A DNA stretch of 46,069 bases from Paenibacillus popilliae ATCC 14706 (GCF_000315235.1 NZ_BALG01000024.1:1-46069); one strand, 5' to 3'. Shown: positions 8,695 through 17,219, counted from the first letter of the stretch. Notes: generated from the sequence alone by a model not told the origin. A program made the numbers and translations.

Positions 8695-8731
8695 CTGCTT
8701 GCTGACCGGCAGGTGTCGGAAAGGAAGAACA

Positions 8732-8983
8732 ATGAGCCGCAAAGAGCACATTACTGCCATTCCTATTGTACGGGCGCTGGCCATGATTGGCGTCATCAGC
8801 GTGCATTCCACATCGCAGGCAACGGTAGATATGGTTGATTTGGCGGCACTTCCCGGGGCTAAGGAGAACCAACTGCGTCTGAAGCAGCTGCTTATGCACC
8901 GCGACGTGGTCGGGTACCGGGCGCAGGCAAGCCTGCTGGGGTTGGATGCCGGGCGGCTGGATCCGTTGAAGGCTCTGCTGTAG
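8732..8983 (+). pseudogene. truncated acyltransferase-3 family membrane protein (remnant)
   Basis: The 83-residue frame begins MSRKEHITAIPIVRALAMIG, which looks like the N-terminus of an acyltransferase-3 (OafA/YrhL type) integral membrane protein, whose members are normally over 350 residues with ten or more helices. After about 30 residues the sequence turns into an unrelated-looking hydrophilic stretch and ends. The simplest reading is a large internal deletion that left only the first transmembrane helix and a short tail. A ribosome binding site (AAAGGAAG) is still present at good distance, so a short peptide could be made. Assignment rests on the first 25 residues only. Confidence 0.45.
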
Positions 8984-9027
8984 CTCTGGGACGGCTCGAC
9001 GAAGGGGTGGGGGAAGACGTGTCATTA

Positions 9028-9036
9028 TGGTATACT
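9028..9036 (+). promoter_or_regulatory. extended -10 promoter of the TPR gene
   Basis: TGGTATACT (extended -10 with TG one base upstream of TATACT) lies about 50 bases before the chosen start of the TPR gene. There is no clear -35. It also argues against the earlier in-frame GTG at 9007. Confidence 0.4.
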
Positions 9037-9081
9037 GAAACTTATGTATACAACAATGATGCGGCAGGAGGTGCCTTGGCG

Positions 9082-11007
9082 ATGGCAGGAGAGAAGCCAC
9101 ATCGAACCGGCAGGGACAACGCGGATACACATGGCGACGTTGTAATGTTCCCGGTAGATGCGGTCGCGTATTCCGATCGCGCGGTAAAATTATTGGATCG
9201 GCTGCAATATGACAAGGCATTGCGGTATTTCCGCAGAGCGGTCGAGTGTGATCCCGGCGATGCGATTCACCAGTGCAATCTGGCTGGGGCGTTGGCAGAG
9301 ACGGGACGCTTCGAGGAGTCGAATCTCATCCTCCGCCATATTGTGAATGAGCTCGATCCATCCATGAGTGAATGTTATTACTATATGGCAAATAATTTCG
9401 CTCATCTTGAGTGTTATCAGGAAGCGGAGGCGGCGCTCGATGTTTACTTGGCGCTGGATCCGCAAGGAGCTTACGGCAGCGAGGCGCTGGAAATGAAGGA
9501 AATGCTTCATGACGAGATGAACCGACCCGGGTTATACCCTGGAGCCCGTCCCCCTGCCAATGCAGCGGCCTTCGAAGAAGCGGCAAGAGGCTTGAAGGAA
9601 GCCGCTGCCGCTTTGAGCCGGGTGGCGGAGTCCGAAGGAAGCGACGAGCCGGCGAATCCATCTGGACAAGCCTGGGAATCGCAGAGCGGACAGGAAGCCG
9701 AACATCAAGAAGCCCGGCGGATGATGGAAGAAGGCCGGTTCGTGGAGGCGGGGCGCATTCTGGAGCGGCTGATGCAGGCGAATCCCGGCGATTTGCCTGC
9801 TCGGAATAATCTGGCACTAGCTTATTATTATATGGGCTTCTTCAAGGAAGCCCGCGAGATGCTTTACCAGGTGCTCGCGCTGGATCCCGGTCATTTGCAC
9901 GCCCTATGTAATTTGGCCATATTCGAGCGTCAGGCCGGGCGGAACGAACAGGAGCGGGAGGTGATCGAGCGGTTGGCGAAGCTGCAGCCGTTCCATCGGG
10001 AGCCGGCCTTCAAGCTGGCGAACACGCTGGGCATTCTCGGTCGGCATGAGGAGGCTTACCGCCATCTGCAGCGCCTGCTCGCGACCGGATCGCCTGTCGA
10101 GCCGGGGGTCTATCATTGTGCGGCGGTCGCAGCGTTCCATCTCGGCCGGTACGATGAAGCGGCCGGCTGGTGGGCGGCTTGCCGGCGCCTGGATCCGGAG
10201 AGCGGCATCGGGTCGTATTACTTGGAGCTGCTTCAGCGGATCGCGGGAGGTCATCCAGATCCGATGCCCAGCTATCATTACCGCATTCCTTACGAGGCGA
10301 AGGCAAGTTCCGGACGGAGGTCCGAGCGGTCTGCGGCAGCGGAGCGGAATGTTCGGCACGAAGCTGGAGAACCGGGGGCGGCCACCGAATGGGAACGGCA
10401 GTTGAAGTCGGATCCGCTCGTTCGCTCGTCCTTGTTCTGGGCGCTGCGCTCGGGCGACTCCGCGACAAAGCTTCAGGCGCTTCAGGCGATGAGCCTGATC
10501 AATGACGAAGAGGCGAGGCAGGCGCTCCGTGGGCTGCTGCTCGATCCGGAGCAGGATGGCAACGTGAAGGAACTGACCGTTTATGTGCTGCGTCTGCTCG
10601 GCGTAGAGGACGCGCTTGAAGTGGAATGGGGCGGCAAGAAGCAGCTTGTGGAAGGGTATCATCTGGGGAGCGGGCTCCCGAGCTGGGAACCGGACTGGCA
10701 GCAGGTGATCGATGCGATTCGGACCGGGATGAACGGCCGGCATGACATGATTGAGATGTATGATGCGGAGAAGCTCTGGATTGAATTTCTCCGCCGGTCA
10801 TATCCTAATGAAGTGCCGCGCATTGCGAAGGCGCATAGTTGGGCGGCGGCGATTGAATATATTGTCGCGAAGAAGCGCGGACACCCGATCACCTACAGCG
10901 AGGCGGGGGAATGGTACGCCGTATCCGCCGCGACGGTCGCCAAGCATGCCAAGCGCATGGAAGCGGCATTCCGCGCAGAGGCAACCGAGGAGAACATCTA
11001 CCAATAG
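9082..11007 (+). CDS. tetratricopeptide-repeat protein (YvcD-like context)
   Basis: A 641-residue soluble protein with TPR motifs in two blocks (about residues 35-150 and 205-390), seen as repeated patterns such as ARRMMEEGRFVEAGRILERL and ARNNLALAYYYMGFFKEARE. Between them lies an Ala/Glu-rich linker. The C-terminal 120 residues (EKLWIEFLRRSYPNE... YSEAGEWYAVSAATVAKHAKRM) look helical and could hold a helix-turn-helix-like element. TPR proteins mediate protein-protein contacts; the partner is unknown. In Bacillus a TPR gene (yvcD) also sits directly before trxB. The ATG at 9082 was chosen because AGGAGGTG ends 8 bases upstream. Confidence 0.8.
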   Translation: MAGEKPHRTGRDNADTHGDVVMFPVDAVAYSDRAVKLLDRLQYDKALRYFRRAVECDPGDAIHQCNLAGALAETGRFEESNLILRHIVNELDPSMSECYYYMANNFAHLECYQEAEAALDVYLALDPQGAYGSEALEMKEMLHDEMNRPGLYPGARPPANAAAFEEAARGLKEAAAALSRVAESEGSDEPANPSGQAWESQSGQEAEHQEARRMMEEGRFVEAGRILERLMQANPGDLPARNNLALAYYYMGFFKEAREMLYQVLALDPGHLHALCNLAIFERQAGRNEQEREVIERLAKLQPFHREPAFKLANTLGILGRHEEAYRHLQRLLATGSPVEPGVYHCAAVAAFHLGRYDEAAGWWAACRRLDPESGIGSYYLELLQRIAGGHPDPMPSYHYRIPYEAKASSGRRSERSAAAERNVRHEAGEPGAATEWERQLKSDPLVRSSLFWALRSGDSATKLQALQAMSLINDEEARQALRGLLLDPEQDGNVKELTVYVLRLLGVEDALEVEWGGKKQLVEGYHLGSGLPSWEPDWQQVIDAIRTGMNGRHDMIEMYDAEKLWIEFLRRSYPNEVPRIAKAHSWAAAIEYIVAKKRGHPITYSEAGEWYAVSAATVAKHAKRMEAAFRAEATEENIYQ

Positions 11008-11054
11008 ACGACACGTTTTTCAAAAAATTTTACTCGTGAAGGAGGCCTTTGATT

Positions 11055-12017
11055 ATGGAGAAGAAGGTATATAAATCGATCGTAATCGGTACAGGACCTG
11101 CTGGGTACACGGCGGCGATATATCTGGCGCGCGCCAATCTGAATCCGCTCGTCATCGAAGGTCCGCAGCCGGGAGGCCAGCTTACGACGACAACCGATGT
11201 AGAGAACTTCCCGGGGTTCCCGGACGGGATTATGGGCCCTGAACTGATGGAGAACATGCGCAAGCAGGCGGAGCGCTTCGGCACGACGTTCGTTACCGGC
11301 TGGGTAACGGAGATCGATACGTCGCAGCGTCCGTTCAAGCTGACGGGGGAAGGTCTGGAGGAGATCTGGGCCGAGACGCTCATTATTTCGACAGGAGCCA
11401 GCGCGAAATATTTGAACATCCCTGGAGAGCAAGATAATATCGGCAAAGGGGTCAGTGCATGCGCTACCTGCGACGGCTTCTTCTTCCGGGGAAAAAAAAT
11501 CGTCGTCGTTGGCGGTGGCGACTCGGCGATGGAGGAAGCTAACTTCCTGACTCGTTTCGCTTCGGAGCTGACGGTGGTGCACCGCCGTGATGAGCTGCGC
11601 GCCTCCGGGATTATGCAGGACCGGGCGCGCGAGAACGAGAAGATCTCCTGGGCTCTGAACCGGACGCCGCTCGAGGTGCTGGCATCGGGCATGGGCGTTA
11701 CCGGCCTCAAAGTGCGCAACAACGAGACGGGGGAAGTGGAAGACATCGAGGCGGACGGCCTGTTCGTCGCGATCGGGCATCAGCCAAATACCGATTTCCT
11801 GCGCGGCAAGGTCGAGCTGAACGAGAACGGCTACGTTATCGTGAAGCCGGGCACGACGGAGACGAGCGTCCCGGGCATTTTCGCGGCCGGCGACGTACAG
11901 GACATGAAATACCGCCAAGCGATTACTGCAGCCGGCTCCGGCTGTCAGGCAGCGCTTGATTGTGAGAAATTTCTAGAAGGCAGCATGGTGCATGACTGGA
12001 GCGTGACGTTGGGGTAA
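11055..12017 (+). CDS. trxB: thioredoxin reductase (NADPH)
   Basis: A 320-residue flavoenzyme that reduces thioredoxin with NADPH. It has the FAD-binding GTGPAG motif (12-17), the redox-active CATC (Cys136 and Cys139), the NADPH-binding GGGDSAMEE, and the C-terminal FAD motif IFAAGDVQD. Length is typical. The ATG at 11055 follows AAGGAGG by 9 bases. In Bacillus trxB is followed within a few genes by yvcI/rapZ-yvcK-whiA-crh; here a bacteriocin-like cassette interrupts that order. Confidence 0.96.
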   Translation: MEKKVYKSIVIGTGPAGYTAAIYLARANLNPLVIEGPQPGGQLTTTTDVENFPGFPDGIMGPELMENMRKQAERFGTTFVTGWVTEIDTSQRPFKLTGEGLEEIWAETLIISTGASAKYLNIPGEQDNIGKGVSACATCDGFFFRGKKIVVVGGGDSAMEEANFLTRFASELTVVHRRDELRASGIMQDRARENEKISWALNRTPLEVLASGMGVTGLKVRNNETGEVEDIEADGLFVAIGHQPNTDFLRGKVELNENGYVIVKPGTTETSVPGIFAAGDVQDMKYRQAITAAGSGCQAALDCEKFLEGSMVHDWSVTLG

Positions 12018-12343
12018 CCGTTCCGTGGTGACGGGCATACCGGGAGTCGGGAGCCAGGTATGCCCGGTACGGATAAAAGTATACTTTCATTTTCGTATTT
12101 AAAATAGGGATAATAAACAATAAGAACTCCTGCGGCTGCAGTACTTCCCAGGAGTTTACCTTCAATTGGGGACCGTTCTTTCAGGACGGTCTCTTTCTAA
12201 TGGATACGTGTACGCACCTATTTCTCGAGTTTGCTCTCTAATATATTCCAGCCCACTGTTAGCATTAGTTTCAAAGTAACTTAAAAATTATTTCAATAAA
12301 TAGAAATATTTTATCAATCCACTCTTTTACTGTGTGTTTATTA

Positions 12344-12352
12344 TGGTATAAT
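12344..12352 (+). promoter_or_regulatory. extended -10 promoter of the lactococcin-972-like gene
   Basis: TGGTATAAT is an extended -10 with a perfect TATAAT (12347-12352). The -35 region is weak (near 12324). It lies 100 bases upstream of the start codon, leaving a leader that contains an inverted repeat. Confidence 0.55.
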
Positions 12353-12391
12353 ATGGGTAACAAAAAAAATCCAAGGGGAAAGGAGCGAGCA

Positions 12392-12419
12392 TAGCTACCC
12401 TGCATCTACCCTGTAGCTA
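12392..12419 (+). promoter_or_regulatory. leader inverted and direct repeat (possible operator)
   Basis: TAGCTAC (12392-12398) and GTAGCTA (12413-12419) form an inverted repeat. Overlapping it, CTACCCTG occurs twice 11 bases apart. It sits between promoter and start codon, so it could be an operator or leader hairpin; there is no direct evidence of function. Confidence 0.35.
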
Positions 12420-12452
12420 AGTTCTTTATTTCGAAACTAGGGAGGTAATGGT

Positions 12453-12941
12453 ATGAACAAGAGGATGAAATTCATGTTAGGAGCAACCGTTTTAAGTGCA
12501 TTTGTTATGGTTACCGCAGTTCCCGGATTTGCCTCGTCTTCACAGCAGAAGGTTTCAGGCGGCTGGAGTGAGTCCGAAGGATATTATATCCATGCCCCAA
12601 ATGGCTGGACGCATGCTTTATCAAGTTCTTCTACCAGAATGAAAAGAGGGGCAAATTCTCCAAGTAAGCATGAAGGTAAACGTCTAACTCGAGAATTCTC
12701 ACACGGCGGTGATTTCGAATATGCCGCATATGGGGAAACGACATGGAAAGATACTTGTCATTATACAACGGCTCGAATGGAAGATACCGAAGGACATATG
12801 CTTACAACGAGTGGCAGAAAATGGGGAATTGGCTTTACAACGGCACAATCCCCCTGGTACACTCCCAAATTGTTTGAAAACACGGAAGCGCGTACCTATT
12901 GGGGGAACGAGGGCAGCGGAAACCAGTGCAAGGATCGATAG
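12453..12941 (+). CDS. secreted lactococcin-972-like bacteriocin candidate
   Basis: A 162-residue secreted protein with a classical signal peptide; cleavage is likely after Ala27 (PGFA). The mature part is rich in Gly, Ser, Thr, His, Trp and Tyr, starts near GGWSESEG and ends EARTYWGNEGSGNQCKDR. This spacing of an N-terminal GGxW, a central aromatic segment (GDFEYAAYGETTW) and a C-terminal AxTYW recalls the lactococcin 972 family, though the protein is about twice as long as lactococcin 972 (66 mature residues) and has two cysteines. The downstream genes (two permease-like proteins and an ABC ATPase) match the arrangement of such loci. A GGGAGG site precedes the ATG. Identity is inferred partly from context. 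Confidence 0.55.
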   Translation: MNKRMKFMLGATVLSAFVMVTAVPGFASSSQQKVSGGWSESEGYYIHAPNGWTHALSSSSTRMKRGANSPSKHEGKRLTREFSHGGDFEYAAYGETTWKDTCHYTTARMEDTEGHMLTTSGRKWGIGFTTAQSPWYTPKLFENTEARTYWGNEGSGNQCKDR

Positions 12942-12960
12942 GCAGGAAATCGATGGTGGG

Positions 12961-12999
12961 GAGGCTGCTTCATCTTGCTAACAAGAGCAAAGCAGCCTC
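12961..12999 (+). terminator. attenuator-like hairpin behind the bacteriocin-like gene
   Basis: A perfect 10-bp stem GAGGCTGCTT/AAGCAGCCTC (12961-12970 with 12990-12999) contains a small inner stem. Only a weak T-rich stretch follows (CTTTATTT from 13018). It lies 20 bases after the stop, between the bacteriocin-like gene and the membrane genes, and could set a high ratio of bacteriocin to immunity or transport transcripts. Confidence 0.5.
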
Positions 13000-13036
13000 T
13001 ACGATAGGCTTTATTTCGTAGAAATGAGGAAGTCAG

Positions 13037-13999
13037 ATGCATACACTGAGGCGCAAAGATATCATTTTCATGCTCCTGTTTTTATTGCTTTATATCGTAT
13101 ATTATTTTTTTCTGCTATATGTCGATAAGCAGGAAAAGTTCAATGAAATATCCAATCGATTGTATACAACTCATCATCAAGTACTGGTTGATCACGGTGC
13201 TAGCGATTGGGTCAACACGCCGTTTTCACCAGCGGGCTACCGGCTTTTTCTTGAATATAATGATAGCTACCGTTTTTTTATCGATCATCATAGTGAATGG
13301 TCTCCTCCTATGGAATCGGGCCGTTTTTTTGGGGCGGAAGAAACGAAGCCGGTAGCGGTTGTAGGCAGGGAAATGGCAGACACGATTAGAGTTAGTAACG
13401 GGATAAAGCACGTATCGTTTCATGGAGAAGATTATGAAGTCGTCGGAATGATAGGCGCGCCCTTCGCAAGTCCGATTGACTATTTGATTTTGCTCTATCA
13501 ACCTAACGACATCCCTAGATTGCCTGACATGCGTATTATTATCGACAGTGAGCGCAAAGCAACGGTTACTGAAGTCACCGAAAGTGTGATCGCCCAAAAA
13601 CCTGCGGTTACACGAATGGAAAGTAGCCACAAAGGGTTAGCGCGAACGGCGAATCTCCCTTTTCTCTACCGGTTATTGCTTTTTGAGTTTTACCTCCTTT
13701 TACTCCTGAGTACGTTCGCCTTTATCCGGTTTTGGTATGAGTCAGAACGGAAGAAGTTGCATATTCTATTTATTCTGGGCATCTCGACGTTTACGATTTC
13801 TACAGCTATGTTCTATAAAATATTGGTGTTTATTACAGTTCCGGGGGCAATTCTTTACTTGGTCATTTCGCTGCTTGGTTCCGGCTTATTTTCGCATCAA
13901 CTCCTCTGGATCATGCTTCTGTTTCTGATTAGCGCCTGTACGGTAACCAGCTTATTAATCAAGTCGACTTCTCCTACAGGAGGTGCAATCAGCAAATGA
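13037..13999 (+). CDS. MacB/FtsX-like membrane protein, first half (bacteriocin immunity or transport)
   Basis: A 320-residue membrane protein. One hydrophobic helix lies at residues 8-28, followed by an extracytoplasmic domain (about 30-210) with the pattern FFGAEETKPVAVVGREMA and a following EDYEVVGMIG stretch that resembles the MacB periplasmic core domain. Three to four C-terminal hydrophobic helices follow (about 210-315). Family knowledge: lactococcin-972-type loci encode a roughly 650-residue, seven-helix membrane protein thought to give immunity. Here that role may be divided between this gene and the next. Its stop overlaps the next start by 4 bases (ATGA), indicating translational coupling. 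The sequence is A+T-richer than the surrounding chromosome. Confidence 0.6.
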   Translation: MHTLRRKDIIFMLLFLLLYIVYYFFLLYVDKQEKFNEISNRLYTTHHQVLVDHGASDWVNTPFSPAGYRLFLEYNDSYRFFIDHHSEWSPPMESGRFFGAEETKPVAVVGREMADTIRVSNGIKHVSFHGEDYEVVGMIGAPFASPIDYLILLYQPNDIPRLPDMRIIIDSERKATVTEVTESVIAQKPAVTRMESSHKGLARTANLPFLYRLLLFEFYLLLLLSTFAFIRFWYESERKKLHILFILGISTFTISTAMFYKILVFITVPGAILYLVISLLGSGLFSHQLLWIMLLFLISACTVTSLLIKSTSPTGGAISK

Positions 14000-15288
14000 A
14001 CTGGAATGAACTGAAATTCTATGTAAAACATCATAAAATCATGACCCTGTTTATTTATTTACAACTTAGCCTTTTTTTTATCATTATGGGCACCTTTCTT
14101 GCTTTTGTCGTACAGCTACACTATGAAAGCAATGGTCTGCAAGACAAGTATCAAGGAAAGTCCATCTATCACTTACTTGATGGTTATTATGATGGCACAC
14201 AGTTTGAGCACTTTACAAGCCAACCAGGCTACCTCAAGCGCTTAAAAAATTTCTACCATGACTTAACCCATACACGCGAATTTCAATACCTCGCGATGGA
14301 CAGTCATCATATCCTAGTCAAGGATACGGGGTTACCCGAACACTTTAATGAAGGATACGAACAAGGGCACAAGAAACGTCAGCAACAAATAGGGGATGAA
14401 ACCTTTACCGCTGTGAAATCATTTCAAATGAATAAGCAAGCTTTCGACTTTTTTGGATTAACCATAGCGGAAGGGGCATCTTGGCGCGAGCAAGATGTTC
14501 AGGCGGGCGAGGGGGATACATTACCCGCCTTGTTAGGGGCCTCCTATCGACATATATTCCAGGTTGGCGATGAGATCGTCATCGACTATTATTTTAAACC
14601 GTTTACGATCAAGGTGATTGGTTTTTTACAAGCAAACAGTAAGATTTACTATAATGGTGATCCAGAATTTTATTTGGACGAACATATCCTGCTTCCTCAT
14701 CAGGAGTATGATCGTAAGCCTCTTTCCAAACGAGATGAGTCATTTCAGAAAATTAGCTATTTTGCCATGATTAATGGGTACATCGTAACTGACGGCTCCC
14801 CCGCCAGCGGATCATCGATGATGCAACGGGTCGATACCATTGCGCGAAAGTCGGCGATCGGGAGTTATTCCTTTATTCGCTTCAATCCGCATTTCTTAAA
14901 ATACAGGGGAGTAATGACCATACTCCAAGAAAATAGAGGGTTGGTTCTCACGGTATTTCTCTCTACCGCGTTATTACACCTAATGATTATTATCATGATG
15001 CTGCTATTACAACAAAAAAAGCGACTCTCTGCTCTCGCCATTCATTATATGAACGGGGCCACGAAGGTGGATTTGATAAAGAGGCAATGGCTCGAAATCT
15101 TGATGGTCGTGGTGGCTGCATATATAACTAGTTTCATTATACTAAATAAAATCCTTAAAATCGGAAGCGGTATGACGCAATTTATTATGCTATTCCTATG
15201 TATTTTTGTAAGCATAATCATTTGCCTCGTGCCGGCAATCAATCTTTGGTTCCGCCCACTGACGAAAGAAATCAATGCAGGGGAATAA
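13996..15288 (+). CDS. MacB/FtsX-like membrane protein, second half (bacteriocin immunity or transport)
   Basis: A 430-residue membrane protein with one N-terminal helix (about residues 17-40), a large extracytoplasmic domain (about 45-310) and three C-terminal helices (about 318-342, 370-390, 398-420). This is the layout of ABC3-type permeases of the FtsX/MacB class, which pair with LolD-like ATPases such as the one encoded immediately downstream. It shares its general plan, but little obvious sequence, with the preceding protein, so the two may form a heterodimeric permease. It probably handles export of, or self-protection against, the product of 12453. Function is inferred from context. 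Confidence 0.6.
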   Translation: MNWNELKFYVKHHKIMTLFIYLQLSLFFIIMGTFLAFVVQLHYESNGLQDKYQGKSIYHLLDGYYDGTQFEHFTSQPGYLKRLKNFYHDLTHTREFQYLAMDSHHILVKDTGLPEHFNEGYEQGHKKRQQQIGDETFTAVKSFQMNKQAFDFFGLTIAEGASWREQDVQAGEGDTLPALLGASYRHIFQVGDEIVIDYYFKPFTIKVIGFLQANSKIYYNGDPEFYLDEHILLPHQEYDRKPLSKRDESFQKISYFAMINGYIVTDGSPASGSSMMQRVDTIARKSAIGSYSFIRFNPHFLKYRGVMTILQENRGLVLTVFLSTALLHLMIIIMMLLLQQKKRLSALAIHYMNGATKVDLIKRQWLEILMVVVAAYITSFIILNKILKIGSGMTQFIMLFLCIFVSIIICLVPAINLWFRPLTKEINAGE

Positions 15289-15299
15289 GGAGGAAATCA

Positions 15300-15968
15300 A
15301 TGCTTGAACTTGCAGGGATAAAAAAAGGTTTTATCGACGGGAAGCGATTCACGATCCTATTAGAAAATGTAAATTTTGTTGTCAATGAGGGGCAATCTGT
15401 AGCGATTAGAGGAAAAAGTGGCTGTGGAAAATCAACGTTACTTAATATTTTAGCCGGCCTGCTTCCCTTCGAAGAAGGGGATATGTTTTTTAACGGAACG
15501 AATATTTCCAAGTTTTCAACAAGTCAGATGGCTGAATATCGCAGGAATCATATTGCATACATAACGCAAAAATTTCATTTACTCGATGATCGGAATGTTT
15601 TTGAAAATATTGCGCTGCCGCTTCAATATCTCGGCGTGTCTAGAGGAGAAATAAAAAATAGAGTTGACGAAGTTTTGTATAATCTAAATATGGAAATACA
15701 TGCAAAAAAACATATCGCTTCACTATCAGGCGGAGAATGTCAGCGCGTTGCCATAGCCCGAGCCATCGTAAAAAATCCGTCAATACTATTAGCTGATGAA
15801 CCTACTGGATCATTGGATGAGACAACCGAAGAGTCTATATTGAGCGTATTTGATTCACTTCATCAAATAGGAATGACAATGGTGATCGTTACCCATGATG
15901 ATAATGTGTCAAGCCGCTGTCAGCATATTTATGAGCTTCACCAGAAGAGCTTGAAGAATGTGGGTTAA
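15300..15968 (+). CDS. ABC transporter ATP-binding protein of the bacteriocin-like locus
   Basis: A 222-residue ATPase of the LolD/MacB type. It has Walker A GKSGCGKST (38-46), a Q-loop in AYITQKFHLL, signature LSGGECQRVA, Walker B ILLADEPTGSLDE, and a switch histidine in IVTHDD. Such ATPases form group-specific families in lactococcin-972-type loci. AAGGAGG lies 6 bases before the ATG, and the gene follows its permease partner by 11 bases. The coding sequence is A+T-rich compared with the neighbouring glcK. It is the last gene of the cassette. Confidence 0.8.
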   Translation: MLELAGIKKGFIDGKRFTILLENVNFVVNEGQSVAIRGKSGCGKSTLLNILAGLLPFEEGDMFFNGTNISKFSTSQMAEYRRNHIAYITQKFHLLDDRNVFENIALPLQYLGVSRGEIKNRVDEVLYNLNMEIHAKKHIASLSGGECQRVAIARAIVKNPSILLADEPTGSLDETTEESILSVFDSLHQIGMTMVIVTHDDNVSSRCQHIYELHQKSLKNVG

Positions 15969-16045
15969 TCGTGTGAATATAGTGGGAAGCATTACTGAAT
16001 TGTGACAACGATACAGGGAGAAAAATAGTATTCTCTTCAACCTGG

Positions 16046-16065
16046 ACGGAGCCTGCGGGCTCCGT
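16046..16065 (+). terminator. hairpin closing the bacteriocin-like cassette
   Basis: A perfect 8-bp stem ACGGAGCC/GGCTCCGT (16046-16053 with 16058-16065) with a TGCG tetraloop, followed by ATTTGAT. Probably an intrinsic terminator with a short U-tract, 80 bases after the ABC gene. Confidence 0.5.
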
Positions 16066-16153
16066 ATTTGATCTGGCGGAAGGAGCAGCCGCGCTCGTGT
16101 GGAGTCGGCCTGGGAAGAGCCTTGATCGCTCCTGCGGGCTGGCCGCGCACGCC

Positions 16154-16182
16154 TTGACCTGTTTACACCGTTCGCGTATAGT
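16154..16182 (+). promoter_or_regulatory. promoter of the glcK-rapZ-yvcK-whiA operon
   Basis: TTGACC (16154-16159) and TATAGT (16177-16182) are separated by 17 bases, 58 bases upstream of glcK. It is close to the sigma-A consensus. Confidence 0.7.
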
Positions 16183-16240
16183 GGGTACTGAAGTAACATA
16201 CGATCAAGGATATGATTACAAGTATAAAGGTGGATGACGC

Positions 16241-17191
16241 ATGTCTGAGCAAATCTACGTGGGTGTCGATTTGGGCGGAACGGCTATCAAGGTCGGCCTT
16301 TGTGATACGGAAGGCCGGCTGCTGCAAACGTTTGAAGGTCCGACTGAAGTTGCCAAGGGACACGATACCGTCATAGACAACATCGAGAACTATATTCGCC
16401 GAATCGTAGAGGAATCTTCTTACGATTGGAGCCAGGTGGCTGGAATTGGTGCAGGGGTCGCTGGGTTTACGAATGTGAAGGAAGGCGTTATCTTGTTGGC
16501 GCCCAATGTAGGCTTCAAGGATGTGCCGATTCGCGCCATATTGGAAGCACGGTTAGGCAAGCCGGTCAAGATTGACAATGATGCCAACGTGGCCGCCTTG
16601 GGAGAAGCGTGGAGCGGTGCGGGCAAAGGCATCGACAATTGCGTCTGCTATACGCTGGGAACTGGCGTCGGCGGTGGCATTATCATCAATGGGAAGATTG
16701 TGCAAGGATTTTCCGGGTTGGCCGGAGAGTTGGGCCATATCGCCGTCATTCCGGATCTGGAAGCGATTCAATGCGGCTGCGGCAAGATGGGCTGCCTGGA
16801 GACGGTATCCTCCGCAACCGGCATCATCCGCATGGCGAAGGATGCGGTAGAGCGCGGCGATCGCACGTCCCTGTCGCTGCTGGAGGACATCGTGGCGAAG
16901 GATGTGTTCGATGCGGCGAAGGCCGGAGACGAGGTTGCCGTCCGCATTATCGCGCGCGCAGCCTTCTACTTGGGCAAATCGATGGCTGCGGTGGCGGTCA
17001 CCTTGAATCCAGAGCGGTTTATTATCGGCGGCGGCTTGTCGAAGGCGGGCGAGTTCTTATTCGAGCAAATCCGTGAAACGTTCAAGAAGCTATCACCTGA
17101 ACCGGTTACGCGCGGCGTATTGATCGTGCCAGCTGAGCTAGGCAATGATGCTGGTATGATTGGTGCGGCTGGATTGTTCTTGCGTTCGTAA
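16241..17191 (+). CDS. glcK: ROK-family glucokinase
   Basis: A 316-residue sugar kinase that phosphorylates glucose to glucose-6-phosphate with ATP. It has the N-terminal phosphate-binding motif GVDLGGTAIKVG, the substrate motif GFSGLAGELGHI, and the zinc-binding cysteine cluster CGCGKMGCLE that defines ROK kinases. Length fits Firmicute glucokinases. AAAGGTGG precedes the ATG. It starts a run of tightly spaced genes: rapZ follows by 28 bases. Association of glcK with the rapZ-yvcK cluster links sugar entry with the cell-wall precursor control exerted by those genes. Confidence 0.92.
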   Translation: MSEQIYVGVDLGGTAIKVGLCDTEGRLLQTFEGPTEVAKGHDTVIDNIENYIRRIVEESSYDWSQVAGIGAGVAGFTNVKEGVILLAPNVGFKDVPIRAILEARLGKPVKIDNDANVAALGEAWSGAGKGIDNCVCYTLGTGVGGGIIINGKIVQGFSGLAGELGHIAVIPDLEAIQCGCGKMGCLETVSSATGIIRMAKDAVERGDRTSLSLLEDIVAKDVFDAAKAGDEVAVRIIARAAFYLGKSMAAVAVTLNPERFIIGGGLSKAGEFLFEQIRETFKKLSPEPVTRGVLIVPAELGNDAGMIGAAGLFLRS

Positions 17192-17219
17192 TCGGCATTG
17201 GTAAGGGAGATGACGAACG

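Larger units (their letters stand above)
12018..12452 (+). other. intergenic region between trxB and the bacteriocin-like gene
   Basis: A 435-base gene-free stretch. It holds a 10-bp inverted repeat around 12030-12068 (CGGGCATACC/GGTATGCCCG), an 8-bp hairpin (12125-12132 with 12149-12156) and a terminator-like hairpin (12171-12176 with 12186-12191, then TCTTTCT), which may end trxB transcription. From about 12200 the sequence becomes visibly A+T-richer, marking the left edge of the cassette. Confidence 0.6.
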
